Below are positions 26,132 to 36,278 of a DNA stretch of 46,898 nucleotides, one piece after another. Under the pieces are notes generated by a model. The model searched no databases, was not told the DNA's origin, and worked only from the letters and a program-made list of their open reading frames with translations. The stretch's first letter is position 1, and each line of letters opens with the position of its first letter. Where the stretch lies: positions 649,361-696,258 of the forward strand of contig NZ_MSCO01000001.1 in the NCBI RefSeq assembly GCF_002954705.1, read 5' to 3'. The position numbers were made by a program, and so were the translations under genes. Source of the stretch: Aliivibrio sifiae (GTDB lineage: Bacteria > Pseudomonadota > Gammaproteobacteria > Enterobacterales > Vibrionaceae).

Positions 26132-27095
26132 ATTTAACTTCTTCGCCTTTTGCTTGAAGATCTGCATGGTAAGAAGAACGAACAAAGGGTCCACAAGCGG
26201 CATGAGTAAACCCAAGCTCAAGTGCGATTTCTTTTAGTTCATCAAACTCAGCAGGTGGAACGTAACGTTCAACAGGTAAGTGGTGGCGACTTGGTGCTAA
26301 ATATTGACCTAGTGTTAACATCGTTACACCATGAGCTCGTAAGTCTTTTAGTACTTGAACAATCTCTTCTTTTGTCTCACCTAGCCCCATCATAACACCA
26401 GACTTTGTTGGTACTGTGGGATGCTGTTCTTTGAATTTCTTCAATAGATCAAGTGACCATTGGTAATTGGCACCAGGTCGCACTTTACGATATAAACGCG
26501 GTGCAGTTTCTAAGTTGTGGTTAAACACATCTGGTGGGTTGCCATGCATAGCATCTAATGCACGATCCATTCGGCCACGGAAATCAGGTACTAGTGTTTC
26601 AATACGGATCTCAGGGTTTAATTCACGAATTTCACGGTTACAATCAGAAAAATGCTGTGCACCACCATCACGTAAATCATCACGGTCTACAGAAGTGATT
26701 ACAACATATTTCAGTTTCATGTCTTGAATCGTTTTTGCCAACTTCTTCGGCTCTTCTGCTTCAGGAGTCACTGGGCGGCCATGAGCAACATCGCAGAAAG
26801 GGCAACGACGAGTACAAATTGCACCTAAGATCATAAAGGTAGCTGTACCGTGGTTAAAACATTCTGCTAGGTTAGGGCAAGAAGCTTCTTCACATACAGA
26901 ATGAAGGTTATTTTTACGCATTGCAGATTTGATTTCATCAATACGTTTGCTGCTTGACGGAAGTTTAATTTTCATCCATTCAGGCTTGCGTAATACTTCT
27001 TTTTTCTCGGTTGGCATATTTTTAACTGGAATTAATGCCATTTTGTCGGCATCGCGGTATTTCACGCCTTTTTCCATTTGAATTGGCTTACTCAT
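26130..27095 (-). CDS. lipA: Lipoyl synthase
   Basis: A radical-SAM enzyme that inserts two sulfurs into octanoyl groups on E2 and GcvH proteins. The auxiliary cluster cysteines are Cys68, Cys73 and Cys79 ([13 protein letters not shown]), and the radical-SAM cluster is Cys94, Cys98 and Cys101 (CTRRCPFC). The C-terminal RSSYHAD holds the conserved serine that ligates the auxiliary cluster. It has 321 residues. It overlaps lipB by eight bases and works on the product of LipB. The stop codon lies at a heptamer tandem repeat. Confidence 0.96.
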   Translation of the reverse strand: MSKPIQMEKGVKYRDADKMALIPVKNMPTEKKEVLRKPEWMKIKLPSSSKRIDEIKSAMRKNNLHSVCEEASCPNLAECFNHGTATFMILGAICTRRCPFCDVAHGRPVTPEAEEPKKLAKTIQDMKLKYVVITSVDRDDLRDGGAQHFSDCNREIRELNPEIRIETLVPDFRGRMDRALDAMHGNPPDVFNHNLETAPRLYRKVRPGANYQWSLDLLKKFKEQHPTVPTKSGVMMGLGETKEEIVQVLKDLRAHGVTMLTLGQYLAPSRHHLPVERYVPPAEFDELKEIALELGFTHAACGPFVRSSYHADLQAKGEEVK

Positions 27096-27774
27096 GATGG
27101 CTGCTTTCCGTTATGTACTCAATATCAGTGTAATCAAGTAATGTTGTTAATTGTTTAATTAATAGAGGATGAACATCTTCAACGTGTTCTGCTTTATTCT
27201 CTACTGTATCATTTTCTTTTAGTAAATCGTGTAGTTGTATCATTTCCATTCCTGCATATCCGCAAGGGTTAATACGAAGGAAAGGAGATAAATCCATATT
27301 CACGTTTAGTGCTAATCCATGGAAGGAGCAACCTTTACGGATACGCAGACCAAGCGAGCAGATTTTTTTATTATCAACATACACGCCCGGAGCATCAGGT
27401 CGTGCTGCTGAGATAATATTAAATTGCCCCAAGGTGTTAATCACTGTATTTTCAATATGAGTGACGAGTTCTCGAACGCCGATATTTTTTCGGCGTAAAT
27501 TGATCAATACATAAGCGACTAGCTGACCAGGACCGTGGTAGGTTACTTGCCCACCTCGATCGCTTTTGACAATTGGAATATTACCAGCGGCAAGAACGTG
27601 TTCTTCTTTGCCTGCCTGTCCCTGTGTAAATACAGGATTATGCTCTACTAACCAAACTTCATCACACGTATTTTCATCGCGTTCATCAGTAAAAGTATGC
27701 ATTGCCTTCCATACCGGCTCATAATCTTGTCGGCCAAGGTTTTTAACTACTAGACGCTTGTTCAATAGGATCAC
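27088..27774 (-). CDS. lipB: Octanoyl-[acyl carrier protein]:protein octanoyltransferase
   Basis: It moves octanoate from ACP to lipoyl domains, the step before LipA. Motifs: [63 protein letters not shown] (catalytic Lys) and INPCGYAGM (catalytic Cys). It has 228 residues from a GTG at 27774; a TTG four codons on is an alternative and neither has a strong Shine-Dalgarno sequence. It is followed directly by lipA. Confidence 0.94.
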   Translation of the reverse strand: MILLNKRLVVKNLGRQDYEPVWKAMHTFTDERDENTCDEVWLVEHNPVFTQGQAGKEEHVLAAGNIPIVKSDRGGQVTYHGPGQLVAYVLINLRRKNIGVRELVTHIENTVINTLGQFNIISAARPDAPGVYVDNKKICSLGLRIRKGCSFHGLALNVNMDLSPFLRINPCGYAGMEMIQLHDLLKENDTVENKAEHVEDVHPLLIKQLTTLLDYTDIEYITESSHHE

Positions 27775-27913
27775 ACTTGATTTGAAAATTTACGCCAATG
27801 ATAGCAAGGATAGAAAGGAAGGAATAGATAAGAAATGTAGGGGTATATCAAAAGTTAAAAATGGTAGGCAATATTTTCTGCTAAATAGAGCGGGTTATTA
27901 CCTACCAAGTATA

Positions 27914-28183
27914 TTAAAGAACCATGCGAACCATTTCGATTTCTGCTAGCTCTTTATATAGTGTTTCTACTTGTTCAATCGATGTTGCTGTAATGCTTAC
28001 AGATACAGAGTTGTAGTTACCTTTGCCACTTGCTTTTACTTGTGGTGTGTAATCACCAGGTGCATGACGTTGAATTACTTCAAGTACAAGTACAGGAAGG
28101 TCTTCATGAGCAAGGCCAACGGCTTTATAAGTAAAGTTACATGGGAATTCAAGAAGATCTTTTAGCTTTGGTTGCTCTTGCAT
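27914..28183 (-). CDS. ybeD: YbeD family protein (DUF493)
   Basis: An 89-residue cytosolic protein with an ACT-like fold and no settled function. Nearly diagnostic stretches are [33 protein letters not shown], and the end [18 protein letters not shown]. The ATG at 28183 has GGAG seven bases upstream; the frame extends only to a TTG that overlaps that site. The conserved dacA-ybeD-lipB-lipA order is kept, with a 139-base gap to lipB. Confidence 0.93.
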   Translation of the reverse strand: MQEQPKLKDLLEFPCNFTYKAVGLAHEDLPVLVLEVIQRHAPGDYTPQVKASGKGNYNSVSVSITATSIEQVETLYKELAEIEMVRMVL

Positions 28184-28295
28184 AACCGTCTCCAATCGAG
28201 AGTGGATAAATATTAGAGAGCAATTTTACTGTGACCTAAGTCAGATAACAAGAGTTATCAGTTATCGAGCTTATATCACTAAAAATCGGATATAA

Positions 28296-28319
28296 AAAAA
28301 GCGACCGAAGCCGCTTTAA
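28296..28319 (-). terminator. Intrinsic terminator after dacA
   Basis: On the minus strand AAGCGGC and GTCGCTT pair (one wobble) around a TTCG loop and are followed by a run of T. It separates dacA from ybeD. Confidence 0.85.
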
Positions 28320-28338
28320 TCAATTAGTTAGCTAGAAT

Positions 28339-29514
28339 TTAGCTTAACCAACCTTTAAACATTAAAACAATGTAATCAATCAGACGGCTAAAGATACCAC
28401 CTTCTTCTACATCATGTAGAGCTAGTAATGGGTACTCAGCAATATCTTCACCATCAACTTGGTAGAAAAGTTTACCAACAACATCACCTTTGTAAATAGG
28501 AGCTTCAAGCGTTTTTTCTAGGACAAAGCTTGCTGTCATTTTCTTAGCTTGACCACGAGGAAGAGTTACATAAGTATCTTCAGCAACACCTAGAGCAACT
28601 TCATCAGTGCTACCCATCCATACTTTTTCAGTAACGAAGGTTTCGTTTGCTTTGTGTGGAGAAACTGTTTCAAAGAATCGGAAGCCGTAATTAAGCAGCT
28701 TTTTGCTCTCTGCTTTACGAGCATTACCAGATTTAGTGCCCATAACTACGGCAACTAAACGCATTTTCCCTTCAGTGGCAGAACTTACTAGGTTGTAACC
28801 TGCGCCATCAGTATGACCTGTTTTGATACCATCAACATTCATACTTTTATCCCACAATAAGCCATTACGGTTATATTGTGTAATACCATTGTAGGTGTAT
28901 GATTTTTGAGAATAAACACGGTATTCTTCAGGTACGTCACGGATTAAAGCTTGGCCAATAAGTGCCATATCATAAGGAGTGGAATATAGGTCTTTGCTAT
29001 CTAAACCATGAACATTACCAAAGTGTGTATTTTCAAGTTTTAGAGTTTTACCCCAAGCATTCATTAGATCAACAAAAGCATCTTCAGATCCAGCAACGTG
29101 TTCAGCCATAGCAACACAAGCATCGTTACCTGATTGAACAATAATACCTTGGTTTAAGTCACGTACTTTAATTGTACTGCCGACTTCGATGAACATTTTT
29201 GATGAGCCTGGGAAGTTCTTGGCCCATGCATTTTTACTGATAACAACATCGTCATCCATTGAGATATTACCACTCTCAATTTCTTGACCGATAACATAAC
29301 TTGTCATCATCTTCGTTAAACTTGCTGGATTCATACGTTCATTCATGTTCTTTTCGGCAAGAACTTTTCCTGAATGGTAATCCATTAGTACGTAACCCTT
29401 TGCTGCAATTTGAGGTGCATTCGGGATAACTGCAGGTGCCGCAACGGCAACGGTTGAGCCAAGAATTAAGCTCGATAAAATGATTCGTTTTAACTGTTTC
29501 GCTGAATTTTTCAT
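28339..29514 (-). CDS. dacA: D-alanyl-D-alanine carboxypeptidase (PBP5)
   Basis: A periplasmic enzyme anchored to the inner membrane by its C-terminus, which trims the terminal D-Ala from peptidoglycan pentapeptides and helps keep cell shape. Sec signal peptide ends TVAVAAPA. The penicillin-binding motifs are Ser65-Leu-Thr-Lys68, Ser128-Gly-Asn130 and Lys231-Thr-Gly. A C-terminal beta domain is followed by an amphipathic helix (SRLIDYIVLMFKGWLS) typical of the membrane anchor. It has 391 residues. It has its own upstream gap of 260 bases after rlpA and its own terminator. Confidence 0.95.
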   Translation of the reverse strand: MKNSAKQLKRIILSSLILGSTVAVAAPAVIPNAPQIAAKGYVLMDYHSGKVLAEKNMNERMNPASLTKMMTSYVIGQEIESGNISMDDDVVISKNAWAKNFPGSSKMFIEVGSTIKVRDLNQGIIVQSGNDACVAMAEHVAGSEDAFVDLMNAWGKTLKLENTHFGNVHGLDSKDLYSTPYDMALIGQALIRDVPEEYRVYSQKSYTYNGITQYNRNGLLWDKSMNVDGIKTGHTDGAGYNLVSSATEGKMRLVAVVMGTKSGNARKAESKKLLNYGFRFFETVSPHKANETFVTEKVWMGSTDEVALGVAEDTYVTLPRGQAKKMTASFVLEKTLEAPIYKGDVVGKLFYQVDGEDIAEYPLLALHDVEEGGIFSRLIDYIVLMFKGWLS

Positions 29515-29774
29515 AATAATAACTTTGCACTGTGAGGTAGTGAAACTGAATACATAATAGCAGATTTGAATATCATGACCAGATGTGTAATTAAATAACT
29601 GATTTTCTATGAAAGGAAAGCTAATAAAAATTCATAGACGTACGTTTTACTTAAAGGATATCTTATTGTTATATAAAGACAATGCTAATTTAAACTAGTT
29701 CAATTAATGCTGTCTTTCTAAATTTTATATGATATCCAGTTACAATATTTACTTAACGTTGACATTCAAGAGGG

Positions 29775-30581
29775 CTATTTTTTAAGTTCTTGAATTATAA
29801 ATGCAGAAATGTAGCTACTATTCTTGACGTCTAATAGTGTTGAGTCTGCAATATCACGATCTAAAAATGGACCTAAACGTACACGGTAAACAGAGTTGGA
29901 TTTCACAATATTTGTTGGACTATTGAATTGCTTTTGTAGTTTTTCGGCTGCCTTTTTTGCACCATCTTCACTTTTTAATGCAACCATTTGAATGTAATAC
30001 TGGTTTGGGTCTATTGCATGCCACTCATGGGCATTTTTAGGTTTATCAACTGAGATATATTCAATTTTTACGTTCGCTGTGCCTGTTTTTATGACATCTA
30101 ACTTTGTTGCTGCCGCAAAACTTAAATCAATAATGCGACCTTCATGAAAAGGCCCACGATCATTAACGCGAACAATTGCAGTTTTGCCATTGTCTTTATT
30201 GATTACCTTTACATAGCTTGGAATGGGCAGTGTTTTGTGAGCGGCACTCATTGAGTACATATCATATACTTCACCATTTGATGTTTTGTGCCCATGAAAT
30301 TTTTTACCATACCAAGAGCTTTTTCCTTCTTGAGTAAAGCCTTTTGGCTCTTTAACTATTGGATAGTCTTTACCTAATAAAGTGTAATCTTTATTGCCGT
30401 ATAAACTTTTCGGCTCATAACGAGGATGAGCATCTTCAATGTGTTCAACGGAAATAGGTACATGAGGAGCTATATCACTATCTATTTGATAGCGACCAGT
30501 ATTCGGTTCATCTTTATTTACTGGAGGCTCAGAAGCACAGCCTGCTAATACAAGAGTCAGTGCGAGTAAAAAAATGCGCAT
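29775..30581 (-). CDS. rlpA: RlpA septal-ring lytic transglycosylase lipoprotein
   Basis: An outer-membrane lipoprotein (lipobox LVLAGC-ASEP) with a double-psi beta barrel and a C-terminal SPOR domain that binds glycan strands lacking stem peptides. The barrel shows the motif SSWYGKKFHGHKTSNGEVYDM and IVRVNDRGPFHEGRIIDLSFAAA; His and Asp of this region are the catalytic residues in Pseudomonas RlpA. SPOR spans about residues 190-268. It has 268 residues, shorter than E. coli RlpA. It overlaps the rodA stop as TAATG. Confidence 0.93.
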   Translation of the reverse strand: MRIFLLALTLVLAGCASEPPVNKDEPNTGRYQIDSDIAPHVPISVEHIEDAHPRYEPKSLYGNKDYTLLGKDYPIVKEPKGFTQEGKSSWYGKKFHGHKTSNGEVYDMYSMSAAHKTLPIPSYVKVINKDNGKTAIVRVNDRGPFHEGRIIDLSFAAATKLDVIKTGTANVKIEYISVDKPKNAHEWHAIDPNQYYIQMVALKSEDGAKKAAEKLQKQFNSPTNIVKSNSVYRVRLGPFLDRDIADSTLLDVKNSSYISAFIIQELKK

Positions 30582-31702
30582 TAATTAGCCTTTGAGTGAA
30601 CTTTTCTATGTGTATGAATTGACATCAGAATACCAAAACCTGCCATTAGAGTTACCATTGAGGTTCCGCCGTAACTGACTAATGGAAGTGGGACGCCAAC
30701 AACGGGAAGAATGCCGCTTACCATGCCTATATTTACGAAAATATAAACAAAGAAGCTTAATACGATACTGCCTGACATCATTCGACCAAAAGCAGTTTGC
30801 GCTTGGCTTGCTAAGAATAAACCACGGCCAATGATGAATAAATAAATGGAGAGTAAAGCCATAACCCCAATTAAGCCCCATTCCTCAGCTATGACGGCAA
30901 AGATGAAATCGGTATGGCGCTCAGGAATAAACTCTAATTGAGATTGCGTTCCATGTAACCATCCTTTACCAACTAGGCCTCCTGAACCAATTGCAATTTT
31001 TGATTGGATAATATGGTATCCAGCCCCAAGTGGGTCTGATTCTGGGTTAAATAATGTTTGTACCCTTACTTTTTGATAGGGACGCATTAAGAAGAACCAT
31101 AAAATAGGGATAAAACCACCAACGGCCACCCCTGCTGCACAGATTATTTTCCAACTGATCCCTGCCAAGAAAATAACAAAAATACCAGAAGCGGCAATCA
31201 GTATTGAGGTGCCCAAATCTGGTTGTTTAGCAATCATAATTGTTGGAACAAATACCATTAATAAAGCACAAAAAAGAGTTTTAACGCTTGGTGGTAGTGG
31301 TTTGTTGCCAATATATCTTGCGACCATCAAAGGGACCGCGAGTTTTATTAATTCCGAAGGCTGAAAGCGGATAAATCCAAGGTTAAGCCATCGTTGAGCA
31401 CCTTTAGATGCTTCACCAAAAAAGAGAACGCCTAATAATAAAACAATACCAATAGTAAATAAGTAAGGAGCTGCACCCTCATATGCTCTGGGAGATATTT
31501 GGGCTAATACAAACATGACGCCTAATGAGAGAAGCATACGCATCGCTTGTTTATCCATCATCAATAAGCTTTGACCACTGGCACTGTACATAATGACAAG
31601 GGCGCAAGCCATTAATAATAAAATGCCTAATAGCAATGGTAAGTCGATGTGAATACGGTGAAAAAAATCTCGGTTCTTTCCTGATGCGATATCTACTCTC
31701 AT
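30581..31702 (-). CDS. rodA: RodA peptidoglycan glycosyltransferase (SEDS family)
   Basis: A membrane glycosyltransferase that polymerises lipid II for cell-wall elongation together with PBP2. It has 373 residues and about ten transmembrane helices, with the SEDS signatures [34 protein letters not shown], and [32 protein letters not shown], which holds the catalytic Asp. C-terminal [20 protein letters not shown] is the other family mark. It overlaps mrdA and rlpA by one base each (TAATG), so the three are coupled. Confidence 0.95.
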   Translation of the reverse strand: MRVDIASGKNRDFFHRIHIDLPLLLGILLLMACALVIMYSASGQSLLMMDKQAMRMLLSLGVMFVLAQISPRAYEGAAPYLFTIGIVLLLGVLFFGEASKGAQRWLNLGFIRFQPSELIKLAVPLMVARYIGNKPLPPSVKTLFCALLMVFVPTIMIAKQPDLGTSILIAASGIFVIFLAGISWKIICAAGVAVGGFIPILWFFLMRPYQKVRVQTLFNPESDPLGAGYHIIQSKIAIGSGGLVGKGWLHGTQSQLEFIPERHTDFIFAVIAEEWGLIGVMALLSIYLFIIGRGLFLASQAQTAFGRMMSGSIVLSFFVYIFVNIGMVSGILPVVGVPLPLVSYGGTSMVTLMAGFGILMSIHTHRKVHSKAN

Positions 31703-33579
31703 TATTTTTTACTTACCTCTTCTGAATTCGGAAGCAGTACATGGTCAAATACACTACGTGCAATTGGTCCACCTTGTGTTGAACCGCCACCCCCGTTTTC
31801 TAGAACGAGTGAAATGATGACTTTTGGATCTTTTGCAGGAGCAAAGCCAGTGAATAAAGCATGATCTCGTAAGCGTTCAGCAATCTCGTCTGCATTATAT
31901 TCTTGACCATTTAAGCCAAATACTTGAGATGAACCTGATTTCCCTGCACTGACATAAGGCGTACCAGCAAAAATACGTCTTGCGGTACCTTTCGGACCAT
32001 TGTTTACTAGAATCATACCATCTATAGCCAATTGCCAATAGCTGTCTCTAATTCCTTGAATTGGAGGGTATGGCTCTGGTTCAAATGGCGTTTCGGCATT
32101 ATTACTAACGATTGCTTTTAATAAATGCGGAGCTTGGACCTTTCCGTGATTCACCAGTACTGACGTTGCTTTAGCTATTTGCATTGGTGTTGCTGTCCAA
32201 TAACCTTGACCTATACCAACTGGGATTGTATCTCCTTGATACCAAGGGGTACGGAAACGAGCGACCTTCCAATCACGAGTAGGCATGTTCGCTTTACTTT
32301 CTTCATGAATATCAATGCCGGTGTAATCGCCAAAGCCAAATTTCATCATCCATGCAGATAAACGGTCAATTCCCATATCAAAAGCGATTTGATAGAAGAA
32401 AGTATCAACGGATTCTTCAATGGCCTGTTTTAAATTAACAGTGCCATGTCCCCAACGTTTCCAGTCTCGAAATGGTCGGGTTTTTGAGTTTGGAATACGC
32501 CAATAACCAGGGTCGTTACGCGTCGTCATTGGGGTGACAATTTTATCTTCTAATGCCGATACTGCAATAAACGGTTTTACTGTTGATGCGGGTGGGTATA
32601 TACCAAGGGTTGCTCGGTTAACTAATGGACGATCTATGTCATTTAATAAGGCATTGTAGTTTTTACTTGAAATACCATGTACAAATAAGTTGGGATCATA
32701 ACTTGGACTAGAGACCATAGCTAATACCGCACTTGTATTTGGTTCTAAAACAATCGCAGCACCACGTCGACCATCAAGTTGTTTTTCAACAAATTGTTGT
32801 AATTCAATATCCAGGTTTAATACGATGTTTTTACCAGGGATCGGCGGTACATATTTAAGAGTACGAACAACACGACCACGGCTGTTAACCTCGACTTCTT
32901 GATAGCCAGCAGTGCCGTGAAGAACGTCTTCATAATAACGTTCAATACCTAGTTTGCCGATATCACGAGTAGCCTGATAATTCGCGTCTTTTTCTTCACG
33001 AGCTAAACGAGCGAGATCGCGGTCATTAATCTTAGCAACATAGCCAAGTACATGAGTAAAGGTTTTACCATAGGGATAAAAACGTTTTAGATAAGCTTTG
33101 ACTTCAGCGCCTGAATATTTGTGTTGATTAACCGCAAAGACAGCCACTTGCTCTTGAGTTAGTTGAGATAAAATAGGAACAGATTTAAAACGGCGAGTGC
33201 GGCGACGTTCTTTTTGGAAATCATCAATATTATCTTGAGTAATTGGTAGGATTTTTTGCAATTCTGTGAATAATAAAGGTAAGTTTTTTACTTTGTCTGG
33301 GCTGATTTCTAAATTAAAAACAGGGCGGTTTTCCGCTAAAGGAACGTGATTACGGTCAAAAATAAGTCCTCGATTAGGTGCAATAGGGACAATTTTGATT
33401 CTGTTATCATTTGAGCGTGTTTTATAATCTTGAAATTCATTGATTTGAATATTGTACAAATTGGTCAATAGCAGACCAATAAGCGCAATGATCCCCGCAA
33501 ACGAGACTATTGCGCGGGAAGCAAATAATCTCGTTTCGGCGTGATAATCACGAATTTGTGTACGTTTGCGTTTAATCAA
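31702..33579 (-). CDS. mrdA: Penicillin-binding protein 2 (elongasome transpeptidase)
   Basis: The class B PBP that cross-links new wall in the rod complex with RodA. One N-terminal transmembrane helix (about residues 23-43), then a dimerisation domain ([14 protein letters not shown]...), then the transpeptidase domain with the active-site Ser in PPASTVKPF, the SVD motif in EESVDTFFY and KSG in [12 protein letters not shown]. It has 625 residues. The only start that fits is a TTG at 33579, two bases after rlmH, with a weak AGAG-type ribosome binding site. Confidence 0.95.
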   Translation of the reverse strand: MIKRKRTQIRDYHAETRLFASRAIVSFAGIIALIGLLLTNLYNIQINEFQDYKTRSNDNRIKIVPIAPNRGLIFDRNHVPLAENRPVFNLEISPDKVKNLPLLFTELQKILPITQDNIDDFQKERRRTRRFKSVPILSQLTQEQVAVFAVNQHKYSGAEVKAYLKRFYPYGKTFTHVLGYVAKINDRDLARLAREEKDANYQATRDIGKLGIERYYEDVLHGTAGYQEVEVNSRGRVVRTLKYVPPIPGKNIVLNLDIELQQFVEKQLDGRRGAAIVLEPNTSAVLAMVSSPSYDPNLFVHGISSKNYNALLNDIDRPLVNRATLGIYPPASTVKPFIAVSALEDKIVTPMTTRNDPGYWRIPNSKTRPFRDWKRWGHGTVNLKQAIEESVDTFFYQIAFDMGIDRLSAWMMKFGFGDYTGIDIHEESKANMPTRDWKVARFRTPWYQGDTIPVGIGQGYWTATPMQIAKATSVLVNHGKVQAPHLLKAIVSNNAETPFEPEPYPPIQGIRDSYWQLAIDGMILVNNGPKGTARRIFAGTPYVSAGKSGSSQVFGLNGQEYNADEIAERLRDHALFTGFAPAKDPKVIISLVLENGGGGSTQGGPIARSVFDHVLLPNSEEVSKK

Positions 33580-33581
33580 CT

Positions 33582-34052
33582 CTATTCTCTATGGTAAGGG
33601 TGATTGGCTGTAATGCTCCATGCTCGATATAGGCTTTCAGCCATAACAACACGAACAAGAGGGTGAGGCAGTGTTAAAGGAGATAGGGACCAACTTTGTT
33701 CAGCTGCAGCCTTACATGCTGGAGATAATCCTTCAGGGCCACCAATCAATATAGACACGTCACGGGCATCCAGTTTCCATACTTCTAACTGTTCAGCAAG
33801 TTGTTCAGTATCCCAACGTTTACCTGGAATATCTAAAGTGACGATACGATTTCCTTTTGGGACAGCAGCAAGCATCGCTTCCCCTTCTTTTTGAAGAATG
33901 CGTGCGATATCAGCATTTTTTCCACGCTTACCAGCAGTGATTTCTATAAGTTCAAGAGGCATGTCTTTTGGGAATCGACGACTATATTCTTTATAGCCTT
34001 CTTCAACCCATTTTGGCATTTTAGTACCAACAGCAATTAATTGAAGTTTCAA
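33582..34052 (-). CDS. rlmH: 23S rRNA pseudouridine1915 N3-methyltransferase RlmH
   Basis: A SPOUT-class methyltransferase that modifies pseudouridine 1915 in helix 69 of assembled 70S ribosomes. The 156 residues match the family length. The knotted SAM site is in [19 protein letters not shown] and the C-terminal [31 protein letters not shown] is nearly invariant. It starts at a TTG (34052), eight bases after GGAG, giving [13 protein letters not shown] as in E. coli. It is four bases after rsfS, in the conserved rsfS-rlmH-mrdA-rodA order. Confidence 0.96.
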   Translation of the reverse strand: MKLQLIAVGTKMPKWVEEGYKEYSRRFPKDMPLELIEITAGKRGKNADIARILQKEGEAMLAAVPKGNRIVTLDIPGKRWDTEQLAEQLEVWKLDARDVSILIGGPEGLSPACKAAAEQSWSLSPLTLPHPLVRVVMAESLYRAWSITANHPYHRE

Positions 34053-34056
34053 AGAA

Positions 34057-34374
34057 TTAGCTCCATAATTTTTCTAGTTGATATAGCTCGCGATGTTCTT
34101 CTTGTAAGATATGAATCATGACGTCACCCATATCAACAACAACCCATTCACCTTCAGCTTCGCCGTCAACACCGTATGGCATTAAACCCACTTCTCTTAC
34201 TTTATCTGAAACATTAGAAGCAATGGCGCTTACATGGCGTTTTGATGTGCCTGTACATACAATCATAAAATCGGTAATGCTTGATTTGTCACGAACATCA
34301 AGAGTTATGATGTTTTCAGCTTTCATATCATCAACGTGGTTGAACAGAAAATCATGCAGTTCTTTATCTTGCAA
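34057..34374 (-). CDS. rsfS: Ribosomal silencing factor RsfS
   Basis: It binds ribosomal protein uL14 and blocks joining of the 50S and 30S subunits when nutrients run short. Family stretches: [48 protein letters not shown] and YQLEKLWS at the end. I choose the TTG at 34374, which aligns with the E. coli start and has AGGTGA about five bases before it, giving 105 or 106 residues; the GTG at 34383 is three codons upstream without a ribosome binding site. It precedes rlmH by four bases. Confidence 0.92.
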   Translation of the reverse strand: MQDKELHDFLFNHVDDMKAENIITLDVRDKSSITDFMIVCTGTSKRHVSAIASNVSDKVREVGLMPYGVDGEAEGEWVVVDMGDVMIHILQEEHRELYQLEKLWS

Positions 34375-34426
34375 AGTAATCACCTAGAAATGGGTTATTT
34401 ATAAGGAGTATATCAGTGAAACTCGG

Positions 34427-35461
34427 TTAATGAGAGAAGTTGGGTGTCACTGAAATGTGAATATTACACATGTCTAATGTCAATTGGCTAAGTTGTGGCC
34501 AACAATTAGTATCAAAATCTGTTTTTGTCGCAATTTCCATTCTCGCTAGTGAGCGAATTAAATGTTGTATTTGCACCATTGATAAACGTTGCAAGGCAGC
34601 TTGGTACAAAGCACGGCGGTTTTGCCAAACTTTATGGCGGTCAAAAACAGTAAATATAGCTTCACCTTGAGTGATTGCTTGTTGAAAGTTCTGTAATACA
34701 AAGAGTTCTTTTTGCAATGTTCTTAAAAGAATCACCATTTCAGTACCTTCGCTCTCTAATTGACGAAGGATCCTTTGTGCTCGTTTTGCTTGACCTGACA
34801 GTAAAGTGTCAACTAATTGAAAAGGTGTGAAATGATTATTTCTATTTAGCGCTTCTTCAATACGAATTAAAGTTAGTAAGCCGTCAGGGTATAAAAGAGC
34901 TAACTTATCTAAACTTTGTGCAAGGGCAAGTAGGTTACCTTCATGCCATTGAGCAAGCATTTGTATTGCCTCTGCATCTGGTTGTAATTTTAGCTTTTTA
35001 CAACGCTGTTGAATAAAACGAGGTAGCTGTTGATTATCGGGCGTATTACAAGGAACAAACAAACCAAGCTGAACTAATGCTTTAAACCACTGGCTATTTT
35101 CTTGAGCTTTATTAACTCTTGGCCCTTGAACGACTAATAAAATATCATCGTGAAGAGCTGGTACCAGTTCTTTTATTTTACTGGTATGTGCAGTAGTTAA
35201 CCCTGTATCTGGAATGGTTAACTCTAATACTTGTCGAGATGAAAATAAGCTTAAGGCTTGAGTGCAATCGAAGATTACATTCCAATCAAGTTGTTTATCT
35301 AATACAAATTGGTGTTTTTCTTCGAAGCCGTGCTTTTGGCTGCATTGACGAATTTGATCAAGACATTCTTGTTTTAGAAGTGGTTCATTACCAAATAAAA
35401 GATAGCATTGACGTAAACCACGTTCTAAATTTTGCACTAATTGTTCTGGGAATATTCTCAT
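34427..35461 (-). CDS. holA: DNA polymerase III delta subunit
   Basis: The clamp-loader subunit that opens the beta clamp. It has 344 residues and the recognisable N-terminus MRIFPEQLVQNLERGLRQCYLLFGNEPLLKQE, which contains the beta-contacting LLF-type element in the E. coli protein, followed by the AAA+-like lid and C-terminal collar helices. It starts two bases after the lptE stop; the lptE-holA order is conserved in gammaproteobacteria. The gap to rsfS is about 50 bases. Confidence 0.93.
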   Translation of the reverse strand: MRIFPEQLVQNLERGLRQCYLLFGNEPLLKQECLDQIRQCSQKHGFEEKHQFVLDKQLDWNVIFDCTQALSLFSSRQVLELTIPDTGLTTAHTSKIKELVPALHDDILLVVQGPRVNKAQENSQWFKALVQLGLFVPCNTPDNQQLPRFIQQRCKKLKLQPDAEAIQMLAQWHEGNLLALAQSLDKLALLYPDGLLTLIRIEEALNRNNHFTPFQLVDTLLSGQAKRAQRILRQLESEGTEMVILLRTLQKELFVLQNFQQAITQGEAIFTVFDRHKVWQNRRALYQAALQRLSMVQIQHLIRSLARMEIATKTDFDTNCWPQLSQLTLDMCNIHISVTPNFSH

Positions 35462-35463
35462 CG

Positions 35464-36084
35464 TTATTGTGCGTTGTCTGCTGATGAGTTCATTGTTTTA
35501 ATGACTTCTTTTGTTGCTACTGTTGTTTCGGATTTATCAGCGTTCGTAATGGTGTCATCTAGCACTGTTTCATCATTATCATCAGCTTTCAGGCGAGCCA
35601 TTTGACGTAAGATTTGCTCTGCAGCTTGAGTGCGCATTTCATCTTCAATCATGTCTCGTTCAACTGATTTTGCCAATGCAGTTAATGGGTTATCAAGGTA
35701 ATTACGGTTTACGGTTGTTGTGTAGGCTTTGATGTCATGCTCAGGAATAAGTACGCTATAACTAACAGTGTAGGTTAATTCTAATTCAGCAGCGCGACTG
35801 TTTTGATAAAGAGAGAGCGTTCTTTCACTGATACTTTCACTAATTAAGTTCAAGCTAGGTGTAACGGTTGTTGGAGCAACTTGGCTGATCCCATTCATTC
35901 TAAGTTGTTTTTGTACGTTACGGGTTAAATCACTGTATTGGTCAAAACTGGTTAGTGATATTTCGTGCAATTCTTCAGGAAGAAGGTAATTTCCACGTAG
36001 ATGAAAACCACATGCAGAGATCATGAGTGATAGAGTTAATACAATTGTTGTACGAAGAGAAAATAGAGATAAAAGTCGTTTCAC
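35464..36084 (-). CDS. lptE: LPS-assembly lipoprotein LptE
   Basis: An outer-membrane lipoprotein that plugs the LptD barrel and helps insert lipopolysaccharide in the outer leaflet. Lipobox LMISAC-GFHLRGNYLLPEE, the hallmark of the family. The 206 residues include a long low-complexity C-terminal tail (about residues 165-206, rich in Asp, Thr and Ser) that is longer than in E. coli and may be disordered. The start is GTG at 36084 with GGGAG seven bases upstream. It follows leuS after a 194-base gap that carries a stem-loop. Confidence 0.93.
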   Translation of the reverse strand: MKRLLSLFSLRTTIVLTLSLMISACGFHLRGNYLLPEELHEISLTSFDQYSDLTRNVQKQLRMNGISQVAPTTVTPSLNLISESISERTLSLYQNSRAAELELTYTVSYSVLIPEHDIKAYTTTVNRNYLDNPLTALAKSVERDMIEDEMRTQAAEQILRQMARLKADDNDETVLDDTITNADKSETTVATKEVIKTMNSSADNAQ

Positions 36085-36172
36085 CGAGTAACTCCCTCAA
36101 ATGGTGATAAAAATGTTTATTTAATTATTCTATAGGTAATGCGATATCTTGCATAAGATAAAACACTTAAAT

Positions 36173-36202
36173 AAACATAAGCGGATAATTCCGCTTATGT
36201 TT
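36173..36202. terminator. Stem-loop between leuS and lptE
   Basis: A perfect 12-bp stem AAACATAAGCGG/CCGCTTATGTTT with loop ATAATT, followed on the minus strand by ATTTAAG rather than a run of T. It may be a weak terminator or an RNA-stability element between leuS and lptE. Confidence 0.55.
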
Positions 36203-36278
36203 TAAATAGAAAAGTAATTAGAAAAAAGGTTCAAATTACTTTTTTGCTGCTAATTAATAAACCAGTAAATTGGTAAAA

